Positions 51,627 through 61,343 of a DNA stretch of 64,000 bases are shown here, in pieces. Each line of letters opens with the position of its first letter. The stretch's first letter is position 1. The notes below the pieces were generated by a model. It searched no databases, was not told the origin of the DNA, and was given only the letters and a program-made list of their open reading frames with translations. The translations under genes and the position numbers were made by a program. Where the stretch lies: assembly GCA_015075275.1 (NCBI GenBank), contig JABTUU010000002.1:558001-622000 (forward strand). The letters are read 5' to 3'. This stretch comes from Anaerolineales bacterium (lineage in GTDB: Bacteria > Chloroflexota > Anaerolineae > Anaerolineales > Villigracilaceae).

Positions 51627-53141
51627 TTACCGCGTAATCTGGCAGGTATTCTTCACAATATTCTTTCGCCTAAAATCAGCCGGGGTTCCCGTGTGATAGG
51701 CAACGTCTTTTAGCAAGGGATAATCCGCGCCAAAATAATTATTGAACACCACGCGAAACGAATTGACCGGCGTGATGGTGGGATATAAATCCGCCTTCGC
51801 CGCATCGTTGACGTAGTACGCGTTCAAAATAGACATACGCAGTTGCGGATTATCCTTGCTCGGCACGCCAGAGGGACCATGGTCGCCCATGAGGATGATC
51901 ACCGGGGGGACCTTTGATTTGGCGATGATCTCGGCAATTGAATCGGTGATCTGCGAATCAATGAACTCCACGTTCGATAAATATCCATCCACTTCATTTT
52001 CGTTCCAATAAAATTTTCCATCCGGCGTAAAGATGAACGGCGGATGCGGCACAAGGAAGTGCGCGAAAACTAATTTCGGTTCTTTGATCTCTTCCGGCAA
52101 GCGCTTCAATTCCTTGAGAATAAAATAAGTCTGCTGATAATGTTCGTAATATTCTGTTTCTTTTTGTTGCGCTGCATCGAAGCCGGGGATCAGAGCGGGG
52201 AAATCAAGCGCAAGTCGCGCCAGCGACGTTTCCAATAGTTTAAATTCAAATTCGCTCAAACCGCCGGTCAAATCCACTTTGCCGGCGAGCAATTGATTAC
52301 GCGAAAGCCGCACATCCTCCGCAAAAGAAAAATGACCGTTCGAACGATTCTCAAATGTGACGACTCGGTAGCCCTGCGAACGAAGCGTCTCGACGACCAG
52401 GCTGGAATACAGAGGGAAGAGCGTTTCTTCGCGATGGTAGTCCGCGTAAAAAGTGGAAGTCACTGAAAGCTTGGTGACCGGATAATTGCTCTGCGCGCAC
52501 TGCGCCACATAAAACCCCAACCCTTCCAATTTTTTTGTGAACGCGGATTCGTCGTAGTTGAAATATTTTTCCAACGCGTAAGCGCTGGTGTGCGCGTCGA
52601 GCAGGATAATGTAAATATCCGGTCGCTCGCCGATGATCGAACTATCCGCCTTCTCCTGAGCCGCCTCCATCGCCGTCCGCGCCTCTCGCGCCAACAGATA
52701 CGTCATAACGTCATGCTGAACGGAACGCGCCGCTGAAAAGAGCGCCAGAAACGCACCCGTCACAGTGAGAAAGTTGACCAACGTTTGAGGGTTTTTCATC
52801 CGCCAAAAAACGAACCACACCGCAAACGCAAACAACGTCCCGAAGATCAGCAAGAGATAACGATGGCGGATCGTCTCGCCGAGCGCGACTTGAATTTGCA
52901 AATAGACATGACCGTACGAAAAGAAGACGATGACGATCAGCGTTGTGAGGATGCCAGACTTCTGCCATTCGCGCGTGAACAAACGCAGAACGATCCAGAT
53001 CAACGCCGTGCAAAGAAGCGACAGCAGCATAGGTCTGACGAGCGCTGCCGAATCCACGTACGCGATGTTGAAATTACGCAGTTCGAAGATAGGGTAGAGC
53101 GCAAAAAGGAAGGGATGCAGGTAGGGAAGTATTTTTTTCAT
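51627..53141 (-). CDS. Membrane alkaline-phosphatase-fold (sulfatase-like) protein
   Basis: 504 residues. Four or five N-terminal helices (about 1-150) are followed by an outer domain with DIYIILLDAHTSAYALEKYF, the NYPVTKLSVTSTFYADY segment (a Thr nucleophile candidate) and IILMGDHGPSG near the end, giving the metal-binding Asp-His. This layout resembles LTA-synthase and phosphoethanolamine-transferase-like enzymes that modify envelope polymers. It lies 37 bases downstream of the MprF-like gene on the same strand, so a joint envelope role is likely. Confidence 0.8.
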   Translation of the reverse strand: MKKILPYLHPFLFALYPIFELRNFNIAYVDSAALVRPMLLSLLCTALIWIVLRLFTREWQKSGILTTLIVIVFFSYGHVYLQIQVALGETIRHRYLLLIFGTLFAFAVWFVFWRMKNPQTLVNFLTVTGAFLALFSAARSVQHDVMTYLLAREARTAMEAAQEKADSSIIGERPDIYIILLDAHTSAYALEKYFNYDESAFTKKLEGLGFYVAQCAQSNYPVTKLSVTSTFYADYHREETLFPLYSSLVVETLRSQGYRVVTFENRSNGHFSFAEDVRLSRNQLLAGKVDLTGGLSEFEFKLLETSLARLALDFPALIPGFDAAQQKETEYYEHYQQTYFILKELKRLPEEIKEPKLVFAHFLVPHPPFIFTPDGKFYWNENEVDGYLSNVEFIDSQITDSIAEIIAKSKVPPVIILMGDHGPSGVPSKDNPQLRMSILNAYYVNDAAKADLYPTITPVNSFRVVFNNYFGADYPLLKDVAYHTGTPADFRRKNIVKNTCQITR

Positions 53142-53178
53142 GGAACAGCGACGTATTATAGCCGAGAGAATCTCGCGC

Positions 53179-54876
53179 CTACTTCTTCAAATACCCCCAC
53201 AAGAAGTTATCTCCGCTATGGGCGCGGACGAGCGCGGCGGTGACGGCGGGCAGGTTCGCCGATTCTGAATACGCCAGATAGCGCGGCTCCCAACGCGGAT
53301 GGAATTTTTCCTTGAAGGCGTGGAGTCCCTTGAAGTTGTAGAAGCGGCTCAAATGGTCCGAGAGGAGCCGCAGAATTTTTTCCACAGCGGGGTCGTCCGA
53401 CTTTTCCCCGATCCCCGAAAGTCCGCTCAATCCAAGACTGAACGTGTCGAATCCTTTTTGCTTCGCCCAATCGAACAGCGAAACGAACAGCAAATCCATC
53501 GTGCCGTTTTCGATCCGATGCGCGCGGCGCATGAGGTCGAGAGAAACTTCATTACGTTGATACTCCGTCACGATATTTGCAAACGCGCTAACGCGACCCT
53601 CCGCCGCGCGAACCACAGCGACGCGGCCGTTTCGCACATACTCGTCATCGAACCAGCCCAGCGAAAAACGCATCTCGCTCCCATGCGTCATAGACAACCA
53701 TTCGTCGCTCACCGCTTTTAACTCATCGAGCAGTTCGCGGCTCAGCGGCGGCTCGATAACTTCCACGCGATGACCGAGTTTGCCGAGGCGGTTTGTCACA
53801 TTGCGAAACTCCTTGCCCGCCTTGCCCTCCAGCGTGAACGCGGAAAGATCCACGATGGCTTCCTCGCCGATGCTGAAAAATTTAAATCCCGTTTCTTTAT
53901 ATAAGGGTAGATCATCTGGATGGGTCTGATAAAAACACGGGTCCCAATCGTTGACCGCGCAAAACTTTTTGAATTCCAAGATGGACGCTTTCGCGTCTTC
54001 CCCCGGTCCAATTGGGTCGCCCAGCGCGAGCGCCACTCGCCCTTTGACCACGTACGCGAACATCGTCTCACCAGCGCTGAAGAAATACGATTTATCGTCG
54101 AAGAGAGTCATCCGCGCAAGCGAAGTTTGCCCATGCGCCTCGACGATTTCCCGCGCGCGTTTGCGCTCCTCCGCTGTGGCAGGCTGGCGGATCAGCACCG
54201 GACGGACCAGCATATAAAAACCGTAACTTAACGTTGCGCCCGCGATGATGTAGATCGAGTCGACAAAATAACGCCCGAAGCGCGTAACAGGCTGTAAGCC
54301 GGGGGTTGCGAATTCAGTGAACATCGCCAGCGTTTGCGTCAACGCGGGAATCAGTTCAAAATGCGTCTTGAAATGCCGGTCGAGCAAATAGAAACCGAGC
54401 GTTCCATACGCGAGCGTGAACAACGCCGCCGCGAGTAACACGCGGATGCCCTGTCGAACAGAAGGGACATCGGACCGCGCGTGAAAATGCGGACGCAGAG
54501 AAAAAATGAAGAGCGCCAACAGAACCGCGATGCTCGCCTCTTCATAATCCAACCCTTTGAGCAAGTGACTGAACGCCGACGCGACCAGCACAGCGATCGT
54601 CAACAACCAAGCCGCTTGTTTCCTCCGCCACAAGTTGGTGGAAAGCAAGAGGAGGGCGAACCCAGCCAGCACCGTCGCGAGGCGGCTTCCGCGCGTCACC
54701 TCCAACGGGGAGAATTGCTCCAACAGCCTCAACCGTTCTCTCGCAGCGGGCATCGTGGCAGAGATCACGTTGACAACGCCCATAGCGACGGTAAGAAGCG
54801 CCGTCAAATGGACGGAAACCTTACCCCGCCAAAAATGGAATAAATTTAGTTTATTGAGAGAAGAATCGTTGTGCAT
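53179..54876 (-). CDS. MprF-like protein with C-terminal aminoacyl-phosphatidylglycerol synthase domain
   Basis: 565 residues. About six helices (20-235) precede the C-terminal GNAT-like LPG-synthase domain (DUF2156), with FYQTHPDDLPLYKETGFKFF, VRAAEGRVSAFANIVTEYQR and IENGTMDLLFVSLFDWAKQKG. Full MprF has about 14 helices including a flippase, so this is a shorter version. It would transfer an amino acid from tRNA to phosphatidylglycerol. I used the ATG at 54876. A TTG four codons upstream is possible. Confidence 0.88.
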   Translation of the reverse strand: MHNDSSLNKLNLFHFWRGKVSVHLTALLTVAMGVVNVISATMPAARERLRLLEQFSPLEVTRGSRLATVLAGFALLLLSTNLWRRKQAAWLLTIAVLVASAFSHLLKGLDYEEASIAVLLALFIFSLRPHFHARSDVPSVRQGIRVLLAAALFTLAYGTLGFYLLDRHFKTHFELIPALTQTLAMFTEFATPGLQPVTRFGRYFVDSIYIIAGATLSYGFYMLVRPVLIRQPATAEERKRAREIVEAHGQTSLARMTLFDDKSYFFSAGETMFAYVVKGRVALALGDPIGPGEDAKASILEFKKFCAVNDWDPCFYQTHPDDLPLYKETGFKFFSIGEEAIVDLSAFTLEGKAGKEFRNVTNRLGKLGHRVEVIEPPLSRELLDELKAVSDEWLSMTHGSEMRFSLGWFDDEYVRNGRVAVVRAAEGRVSAFANIVTEYQRNEVSLDLMRRAHRIENGTMDLLFVSLFDWAKQKGFDTFSLGLSGLSGIGEKSDDPAVEKILRLLSDHLSRFYNFKGLHAFKEKFHPRWEPRYLAYSESANLPAVTAALVRAHSGDNFLWGYLKK

Positions 54877-54996
54877 GGGCAACCCCAAAATTTATTCCTA
54901 AAAACTCCCGTTTGCCGCTAAATTATATATAATGTACAATGCTAAGCATCAAGGTTGTATCGGCATTATACCAATGCGCCAAAGAAGGCATTGACT

Positions 54997-55557
54997 ATGA
55001 ATAATCTCTCGCAAGAACAATTCAAGAAATTTCTATTGGAAAAAACAGAGATTCTCACTAGACAGGAGCGCGAGTTTATCCGTCGCATTATAGAGCGCCG
55101 CCATTCCGCCCGCAACACCAACAAGGAGTTCGACGAACAACTAACATTCGGGCAAAGATTAGCGGATAACGTGGCAAAGTTCGGCGGTTCATGGACGTTC
55201 ATTACTATCTTTGTTTTGATTCTAGCGACATGGGTAGGATTGAACTCCATGTTCCTTGTTAAATCTAACGACGTCTTCGACCCATATCCTTATATTTTGC
55301 TCAATCTATTTCTTTCTATGTTGGCGGCTATTCAGGCGCCGATCATTATGATGTCGCAAAATCGGCAAGCGGTCAAAGATCGCATGGATGCGGCTCACGA
55401 TTACGAGGTCAACCTCAAAGCCGAAATGGAGATCGAAGCCTTGCATCAAAAACTAGACGAGCTACGCGATCAGAAATGGGCGGAGTTGGTGGAAATGCAG
55501 CAGGAGCAAATTCAGCTGCTCACAAAATTGTTGGAGGAAAAAAGCTCGCGAGGTTAA
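54997..55557 (+). CDS. DUF1003 family membrane protein
   Basis: 186 residues. TFGQRLADNVAKFGGSWTFI, two helices and PYPYILLNLFLSMLAAIQAP followed by MMSQNRQAVKDRMDAAHDYEVN are the DUF1003 signature, and a coiled-coil tail follows. Function is unknown. I chose the ATG at 54997 (AGAAGG upstream). A TTG at 54955 would add 14 unlike residues. A TATAAT lies near 54927. The stop is only eight bases before the GcvT-like gene. Confidence 0.88.
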   Translation: MNNLSQEQFKKFLLEKTEILTRQEREFIRRIIERRHSARNTNKEFDEQLTFGQRLADNVAKFGGSWTFITIFVLILATWVGLNSMFLVKSNDVFDPYPYILLNLFLSMLAAIQAPIIMMSQNRQAVKDRMDAAHDYEVNLKAEMEIEALHQKLDELRDQKWAELVEMQQEQIQLLTKLLEEKSSRG

Positions 55558-55565
55558 AGGAAATC

Positions 55566-56762
55566 ATGTTCAATCTCAAAACCACCCCCTTCCATGAAAG
55601 AACCTCCGCGTTGTGCCAGCCGCAGAACTGGCGCAAGTGGGCGGGATATTTTTCCGCTGGCTCCTACGAGCATGTGCTTGACCGCGAGTATTGGGCGATC
55701 CGCAATTCGGCGGCGTTGATTGACGTGTCACCGCTGATCAAGTACGTTATCAAAGGCAAGGATGCGGCGGCGTTATTGCATCGCGTCACCACGAGAGACA
55801 TTCACAAAATGAAAGTGGGACAAGTCGCGTACACGGGTTGGTGCGACGAAGAAGGCAAGATGATTGACGATGGCACTGTTTCTCGATTAGATGAAATGAT
55901 GTTTCGTTTAACTGCGGCTGAGCCAAACTTACGTTGGTTATCCATGAACGCCGTCGGCATGGACGTATCCATCACCGAAGTGACTGATGAAGTCGCCGCG
56001 CTGAGTTTTCAAGGTCCGAACACAAGAAAAGTTTTGAACAAAGTTGTTGAAATGTCTGTTGACGAGTTGAAATATTTCCGCTTGATGAAAAATAGGATCA
56101 ACGGAATTGAAGTGACCATTTCACGCACAGGCTACACAGGCGATCTCGGCTACGAAATCTGGATGACTGCAAAAGACGCCATCAAAATTTGGGATACGCT
56201 CATGGTAGCAGGCGCGGACTATGGCATTACGCCCGTCGGCATTTTGGCGATGGACATGGCGCGTGTGGAAGCGGGTCTGTTCATGCTGGATGTAGATTAC
56301 ACATCCACAACTCACGCATGGATCGAGCCGCAAAAATCATCTCCATTCGAGTTGGGTCTCGATTGGACAGTGGCGCTTGATAAAAAAGGATACTTCGTCG
56401 GTCGCCGCGCGTTGGAAAAAGAAAAGCGCGAAGGCTCGTTGTGGAAAATGGTCGGCTTGGAAGTAGATTGGGTGGGCATGGAAAATATCTTCAAGCGAGT
56501 CGGCTTGCCGCCGCAAATCCCTGGGATGGCGGTGCGCGGAAGTCTGCCGATTTTGGTTGGCAATGTGCAAGTTGGATATGCTTCCACGTCAACGTGGTCG
56601 CCGTTGTTGAAAAAATACATCGCTTTGGCGCATTTGCAGAAGCCCTATTTTGAAGTTGGCACAGATGTACGAATGGAAATTACAGTGGAGCATCACCGTC
56701 AACACGCGCCTGCGAAGGTGGTGAAACTTCCGTTTTATGAGCCTGAGTGGAAGAGGAAGTAA
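55566..56762 (+). CDS. GcvT-family folate-dependent methyltransferase-like protein
   Basis: 398 residues. The fold segments REYWAIRNSAALIDVSPLIKY, LHRVTTRDIHKMKVGQVAYTG, SFQGPNTRKVL and TISRTGYTGDLGYEIWM belong to the GcvT/aminomethyltransferase family. Differences from true GcvT, such as ALIDVSP for the usual FDVSHM, suggest a relative like a dimethylglycine, sarcosine or DMSP-type demethylase. AAAGGA precedes the ATG. No riboswitch is present and the gene is far from the gcv operon. Two FAD oxidoreductase genes follow, fitting an oxidative demethylation route. Confidence 0.85.
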   Translation: MFNLKTTPFHERTSALCQPQNWRKWAGYFSAGSYEHVLDREYWAIRNSAALIDVSPLIKYVIKGKDAAALLHRVTTRDIHKMKVGQVAYTGWCDEEGKMIDDGTVSRLDEMMFRLTAAEPNLRWLSMNAVGMDVSITEVTDEVAALSFQGPNTRKVLNKVVEMSVDELKYFRLMKNRINGIEVTISRTGYTGDLGYEIWMTAKDAIKIWDTLMVAGADYGITPVGILAMDMARVEAGLFMLDVDYTSTTHAWIEPQKSSPFELGLDWTVALDKKGYFVGRRALEKEKREGSLWKMVGLEVDWVGMENIFKRVGLPPQIPGMAVRGSLPILVGNVQVGYASTSTWSPLLKKYIALAHLQKPYFEVGTDVRMEITVEHHRQHAPAKVVKLPFYEPEWKRK

Positions 56763-56895
56763 GAGAGTAGAGAATAGTTATTAGTGATCAGTAAAATCCG
56801 AAAGGATTAACCGCTAAGAGCGCAAAGTGCGCAAAGGTTTTTAAAAGATTTTCTTGGCGATCTTAGTGGGCTTCGCGGTTCAAAAAGGAATCATC
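56763..56895. repeat. Intergenic repeat cluster before the first FAD oxidoreductase
   Basis: 'ttaaccgctaagagcgcaaa' opens a region that closes with the inverted 'gggcttcgcggttc', with 'gtgcgcaaaggtttttaaaa' and 'gagagtagagaatag' words inside. The final bases provide the AAGGA ribosome-binding site of the next gene. Confidence 0.75.
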
Positions 56896-58491
56896 ATGGC
56901 AGTAAATCAATACGACGCAATCATCATCGGGGGCGGACATAACGGCTTAGTTGCCGCCGCTTACCTAGCCAAAGCAGGGAAAAAAGTTGTCGTGCTGGAG
57001 CGCAGACATATCGTCGGCGGGGCGGCAGTGACGGAGGAGATTTTCCCTGGGTTCAAGTTCACCGAGTTTTCGTATGTGGTCAGTTTGTTGCGCCCAGAAA
57101 TTATCCGTGATTTGGAATTGCCCAAGCATGGACTCAAAATCCTGCCGTTGCCTAGCACGTTCACCCCCATGGAAAATGGCGATTATCTCGCCACGTGGGA
57201 TGAACATGACTTGACTCGTCGTGAGATTTATCGTCATTCGCCGAAGGATGCAGAAGCGTACGATGAATATGCGCGTGTGATGGCGCGTGCGGCGAAGGCG
57301 ATTAAACCGATTATCAATTTGATTCCACCAGACCCATCTTCGTTGAGCATCCGTGACATGCTGGGATTATTGAAAGTCGGTCAATATGCGGCGAGTTTAA
57401 AAGAAAAAGAGCTTTATACAATTGCCAAACTTGCCACACAATCATCCGCAGATTTGTTGGAAGAGTGGTTCGAGACCGACGCGCTCAAAGGGACAAAAGC
57501 CGCCAGCGGAATCATCGGCACGTTTCTTGGTCCGCGCTCGCCTGGGACGGCGTATGTTCTGCTCCATCATTACATGGGCGAAATTGACGGCGCATTCCGC
57601 GCGTGGGGCTTTGCCAAGAACGGCTCTGGCGGAGTCAGCGGCTCCATCCTTAACGCGGCGCAAGCGCTTGGGGTGGAGATCAGAGTCGAATGTTCGGTGA
57701 GTCAGGTCAAGGTCAAGAATGGAAGCGCAGTGGGCGTCATCCTTGAAAATGGGGATGAGATTCAATCCAAAGTCGTCATGTCGGCGGCGGATCCCAAAAG
57801 AACGTTCCTGCAATTCGTTGAACAAAAATATTTGCCCGATGATTTTGTCACGTCAATTCAAAATTTTCGCACGCGCGGTTCGTCGGGAAAAGTCAATATC
57901 GCGTTGAGCGAACTGCCAAACTTTACGGCAATGCCGTTTGAAAAAGGACACGAGTCAATTTTGCATCGCGGCGCGGTTTCGATCAGCCCGAGCATTGATT
58001 ACATCGAGCGCGCGTATGACGACGCGAAGTATAGGCAGATTTCGAAGCGACCGTATCTCGATATGATTTTCCCTTCGATGATTGACCCCGATATGGCGCC
58101 GCCTGGTCAGCATGTGATGTCGTGTTTTGTGCAATATGCGCCGTATGATTTGGAGGGCGGATGGAACGATGAAAAACGAAATGAACTTGGAGAAGCGGTC
58201 ATCTCGACCATCGAGCAATATGCGCCGAACATCCGCAAGTGTATTGTGGGCATGCAAGTGATTTCGCCGAAAGATATCGAACGCATCGCGGGCATCACGG
58301 GCGGAAATATTTTTCACGGCGAGTTGTTACTGCATCAAATCTTTTTCCTGCGCCCCACGCCGCAATGGGCTGATTTCCGCACGCCGCTCAAAGGATATTA
58401 TTTCGGCGCAAGCGGCGCGCATCCTGGCGGCGGAGTGATGGGCGCGGCGGGGATGTTAGCGGCGAAGGAGATTCTTAAGGATGGGAATTAG
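56896..58491 (+). CDS. PYROXD2-like FAD-dependent oxidoreductase
   Basis: 531 residues. IIIGGGHNGLVAAAYLAK is the dinucleotide-binding fold, followed by VLERRHIVGG and, near the end, the second FAD segment YYFGASGAHPGGGVMGAAG. The family includes pyridine-nucleotide-disulphide oxidoreductase-domain-2 proteins and is related to carotenoid and amine oxidases. The ATG at 56896 has AAGGA upstream. It is paralogous to the protein encoded at 59773, with the S66 peptidase gene between them. Confidence 0.9.
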   Translation: MAVNQYDAIIIGGGHNGLVAAAYLAKAGKKVVVLERRHIVGGAAVTEEIFPGFKFTEFSYVVSLLRPEIIRDLELPKHGLKILPLPSTFTPMENGDYLATWDEHDLTRREIYRHSPKDAEAYDEYARVMARAAKAIKPIINLIPPDPSSLSIRDMLGLLKVGQYAASLKEKELYTIAKLATQSSADLLEEWFETDALKGTKAASGIIGTFLGPRSPGTAYVLLHHYMGEIDGAFRAWGFAKNGSGGVSGSILNAAQALGVEIRVECSVSQVKVKNGSAVGVILENGDEIQSKVVMSAADPKRTFLQFVEQKYLPDDFVTSIQNFRTRGSSGKVNIALSELPNFTAMPFEKGHESILHRGAVSISPSIDYIERAYDDAKYRQISKRPYLDMIFPSMIDPDMAPPGQHVMSCFVQYAPYDLEGGWNDEKRNELGEAVISTIEQYAPNIRKCIVGMQVISPKDIERIAGITGGNIFHGELLLHQIFFLRPTPQWADFRTPLKGYYFGASGAHPGGGVMGAAGMLAAKEILKDGN

Positions 58492-58712
58492 GAAGTGGTA
58501 ATTGGAGACTGGAGATTGGTAAATAGTAATTGGTAATTGATGGTGGTCGAGTAGCCTGAACGATAGTGAGGGCGTATCGAGACCAGAGGATTGGAGAATT
58601 GGTTTGTGGACGAACCTTCGGCGCTTCGTTCTTGACTGGAAGTTGATTCTGCGAAATGGAGTTTGGTCTACGCTTTGAGTAAACTTTATGATGATTTTAT
58701 TGGAAACTAAAA
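58492..58712. repeat. Intergenic region made of short repeat words
   Basis: Words such as 'gtaattggagactggagatt', 'ggtaattgatggtgg' and 'gatagtgagggcgtatcgag' fill much of this 221-base gap. No gene is seen. GGAAACT near 58703 may serve as the ribosome-binding site of the next gene. Confidence 0.8.
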
Positions 58713-59759
58713 ATGAAACGAATGAATAAACCAACAAAACTCAGTCGAGGCGATAAGATTGCGACCGTCTCTCTTTCGTGGGGCGGACCGTCGGTTTTTC
58801 CACATCGCTATCAAGCAGGTGTCCAACAATTGAAAGATGAATTTGATCTTCAAGTTGTTGAAATGCCCAATACATTGAAAGATGCAATTTGGCTGGCACA
58901 CAACCCCAAAGCGCGCGCCGACGATCTCATGCAGGCGTTCGCCGATCCATCCATCAAAGGCGTATTCGCAACCATCGGCGGAGAAGATTCGATTCGCCTT
59001 CTGCCGTTCATTGATCTGGATATCATCAAAAACAACCCGAAGATTTTTCTCGGCTATTCTGACACAACGATCAGCCACCTTGTTTGTTATAAGGCGGGTT
59101 TGGTTTCATTCTACGGACCCAGCATCATGGCAGAATTTGCGGAAAACGGCGGAATGTTTCCTTACATGGTCAATTCCTTGCGCCAGACATTATTTTCAAG
59201 CGGAGCCATTGGCGAAATTAAACCATCAGCAGACGGCTGGACGGTCGAACGCCTTGATTGGGCAAAACCATCCAATCAGCAAATCAAACGAAAGTTAAAT
59301 CCATCCACTGGCTGGAAGTTCCTTCAAGGAACAGGAGTTCATCGCGGACATCTGGTTGGTGGCTGTATCGAAGTTTTCGATTGGGCGCGAGGCACAGAAA
59401 TATTCCCCGAAGATTGGCAGGATGCCATCCTCTTTTTAGAGACATCGGAAGAGGCTCCGCCGCCCGACATGGTGACACGCACATTACGCATCTTCGCCTC
59501 AATGGGTATCCTGCGTCAACTTTCAGGAATCCTGTTTGGGAGACCTGGAGGCGATGTTCCTTTGGAGAAATTCGAGGAATACGATAAAGCTATCCAGCAA
59601 GTTGTAAAACACGAGGAGGGCTTGACTAATCTGCCCATTATCACCAACATGGATTTCGGTCATACCAGTCCGATGTTCGTCATCCCTTACGGCGTGCAGG
59701 CAGAAATAGATTGTGATAATAAACGGTTCTCGATTCTGGAAAATGCAGTTACAAATTGA
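58713..59759 (+). CDS. S66 family (LD-carboxypeptidase/MccF-like) peptidase
   Basis: 348 residues. GYSDTTISH provides the nucleophile Ser116, GGEDSIRLLPF precedes it, ILFLETSEE and ITNMDFGHTSP supply the Glu and His of the triad. Members cleave LD-peptides of cell wall or acylated nucleotides as in microcin C resistance. Sequence style (LETSEEAPPPDMV, HLVGG) leans toward the MccF side. Its place between two FAD oxidoreductase genes is unusual. The second of them starts 13 bases after this stop. Confidence 0.9.
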   Translation: MKRMNKPTKLSRGDKIATVSLSWGGPSVFPHRYQAGVQQLKDEFDLQVVEMPNTLKDAIWLAHNPKARADDLMQAFADPSIKGVFATIGGEDSIRLLPFIDLDIIKNNPKIFLGYSDTTISHLVCYKAGLVSFYGPSIMAEFAENGGMFPYMVNSLRQTLFSSGAIGEIKPSADGWTVERLDWAKPSNQQIKRKLNPSTGWKFLQGTGVHRGHLVGGCIEVFDWARGTEIFPEDWQDAILFLETSEEAPPPDMVTRTLRIFASMGILRQLSGILFGRPGGDVPLEKFEEYDKAIQQVVKHEEGLTNLPIITNMDFGHTSPMFVIPYGVQAEIDCDNKRFSILENAVTN

Positions 59760-59772
59760 AAAGGAATCCTTT

Positions 59773-61272
59773 GTGACAAATCAATACCACACCATCATCA
59801 TCGGCGCGGGACACAACGGATTAGTCGCCGCCGCGTATCTTGCCAAGCAAGGAAAAAAAGTTCTAGTCCTTGAACGTCGTTCAATCGTCGGCGGCTCGAT
59901 GGTGACTGAATCCTTTGGTGAGAATTTTCAAGCGGATTCAATCCACGCAGGCGGAACTCTGCGCCCCGACATTATCAAAGACTTGAAACTCGTCTCACAC
60001 GGGCTTCATGTTGACTCATCTCGCCAACCGTTCATCTCCCTTTTACCCGACTCCAATTCTCTAATTCTCGACCCCAATCCTGTCAAAGCCGCCGAATCAA
60101 TTAAGAAATTCTCTGAAAGAGACGCCTCTCGCTGGGATGAATTCGTCCGCTTCATGGATAAAGCCGCAGAAATTTTAGATGTCGCATATGCCACCATCAT
60201 GCCGCGCTTGCCAAAGAATATGAATCTCCGAGAGGGATACGGACTCTTAGAATTAGGTCTCGAACTTCGGCTGGCTGGCAGAAAAGATATGCTCAACTTT
60301 ATCCGCGCCTTGCCCATGTCTGCTCAGGAGTTGGTGGAGGAATATTTTGAATCGGAAATTATCCGCGCCGCGATTGCTTCGGTGGCGATTCACAACTCCA
60401 CACTTGGACCGATGTCCGCAGGGACGGGATACACGTTAATTCATAATTGGTTGAATCGAGGCGGATTGTCTCATTCAAATGTTGGGAAAGCAGGCGAGAT
60501 TACATCCGCTTTGGCGAACGCGGTCAAATCTTTTGGCGGCGAAATTCGCACAGATGTCGAAGTTGCGAAAATCAAAATTGAAAATCAAATTGCCAAAGGC
60601 GTTGTCCTGGCAAATGGCGAAGAAATTTCTGCAAATAGGATTATTTCATCGGCAGACCCGAAACATACCTTGTTAAAACTCGTCGGCGCGCAGGATTTGC
60701 CGCCCGAATTCGTTTGGCACACACAATCCATCAAAATGCGCGGATCAGTGGCAAAAGTGCATTTGCAAGTCAATGGAAATCACGGAATTCCCGCAGGGAC
60801 TTTGTGCATCGCTCCTTCCATCAAATATTTGGAGAAGGCTTACGACGCGGCGAAGTATGGAGAAATTTCAGAAAAACCATATCTTGAAGTGACAACTTCG
60901 GGGAATGTGGTTTCGATACATTTCCAATTCGCTCCATATCACCTAAAAACTGGAGACTGGAGACTAGAGACTAAGAAGGTTGAGAAAATAGCGATAGAAA
61001 CTCTAACCGAATATTTCCCCAATCTCCAATCTCTAGTCTCTAATCTCAAAGTAATCACGCCTCTTGATTTAGAAACCACCTACGGTCTCACCGAAGGCGA
61101 CATCAACCACGGACAACTGCAACTCGATCAATTCCTGTTCATGCGTCCGATTCCTGGCTGGTCGAATCACAAGACGCCGATTGACAATTTATACCTGTGC
61201 GGAAGCGGGGTCCACGGCGGGGGCGGAGTCAGCGGGGCGAGCGGAAGAAATGTAGTGAAAGTCTTGAAATAG
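59773..61272 (+). CDS. PYROXD2-like FAD-dependent oxidoreductase, second copy
   Basis: 499 residues from the GTG at 59773, preceded by AAAAGGA. The FAD motif IIIGAGHNGLVAAAYLAK and the end LCGSGVHGGGGVSGASGRN match the first copy, but overall divergence is large, so this is an old duplication. In-frame repeat words at 60049-60072 and an inverted pair at 60949-60984 and 61018-61049 add LKTGDWRLETKKVEK and LQSLVSNLK. A terminator and a palindromic repeat follow. Confidence 0.88.
   Translation: MTNQYHTIIIGAGHNGLVAAAYLAKQGKKVLVLERRSIVGGSMVTESFGENFQADSIHAGGTLRPDIIKDLKLVSHGLHVDSSRQPFISLLPDSNSLILDPNPVKAAESIKKFSERDASRWDEFVRFMDKAAEILDVAYATIMPRLPKNMNLREGYGLLELGLELRLAGRKDMLNFIRALPMSAQELVEEYFESEIIRAAIASVAIHNSTLGPMSAGTGYTLIHNWLNRGGLSHSNVGKAGEITSALANAVKSFGGEIRTDVEVAKIKIENQIAKGVVLANGEEISANRIISSADPKHTLLKLVGAQDLPPEFVWHTQSIKMRGSVAKVHLQVNGNHGIPAGTLCIAPSIKYLEKAYDAAKYGEISEKPYLEVTTSGNVVSIHFQFAPYHLKTGDWRLETKKVEKIAIETLTEYFPNLQSLVSNLKVITPLDLETTYGLTEGDINHGQLQLDQFLFMRPIPGWSNHKTPIDNLYLCGSGVHGGGGVSGASGRNVVKVLK
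60949..61049. repeat. In-frame inverted pair of repeat words in the second oxidoreductase
   Basis: 'ctggagactggagactagag' near 60950 faces 'ctccaatctctagtctctaa' near 61023. The two arms are about 35 bases apart and both are translated. An isolated word is also at 60049-60072. Confidence 0.85.
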
Positions 61273-61276
61273 AATC

Positions 61277-61312
61277 AAAACATCCGAAGTCAACGCGGCT
61301 TCGGATGTTTTT
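61277..61312. terminator. Terminator between convergent oxidoreductase and VOC genes
   Basis: AAAACATCCGAAG (61277-61289) pairs with CTTCGGATGTTTT (61299-61311). A T run follows and an A run precedes. Confidence 0.9.
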
Positions 61313-61320
61313 ACTTCATG

Positions 61321-61341
61321 GGGCGGGATGTTATCCCGCCC
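61321..61341. repeat. Short GC-rich palindrome
   Basis: GGGCGGGAT, GTT, ATCCCGCCC. It is next to the terminator and resembles a small REP unit. No second copy of it is seen in the window. Confidence 0.6.
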
Positions 61342-61343
61342 TA

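Noticed and set aside
58492-58712. CRISPR array in the word-repeat region
   Set aside because: Units are degenerate, of variable length and without unique spacers of constant size.
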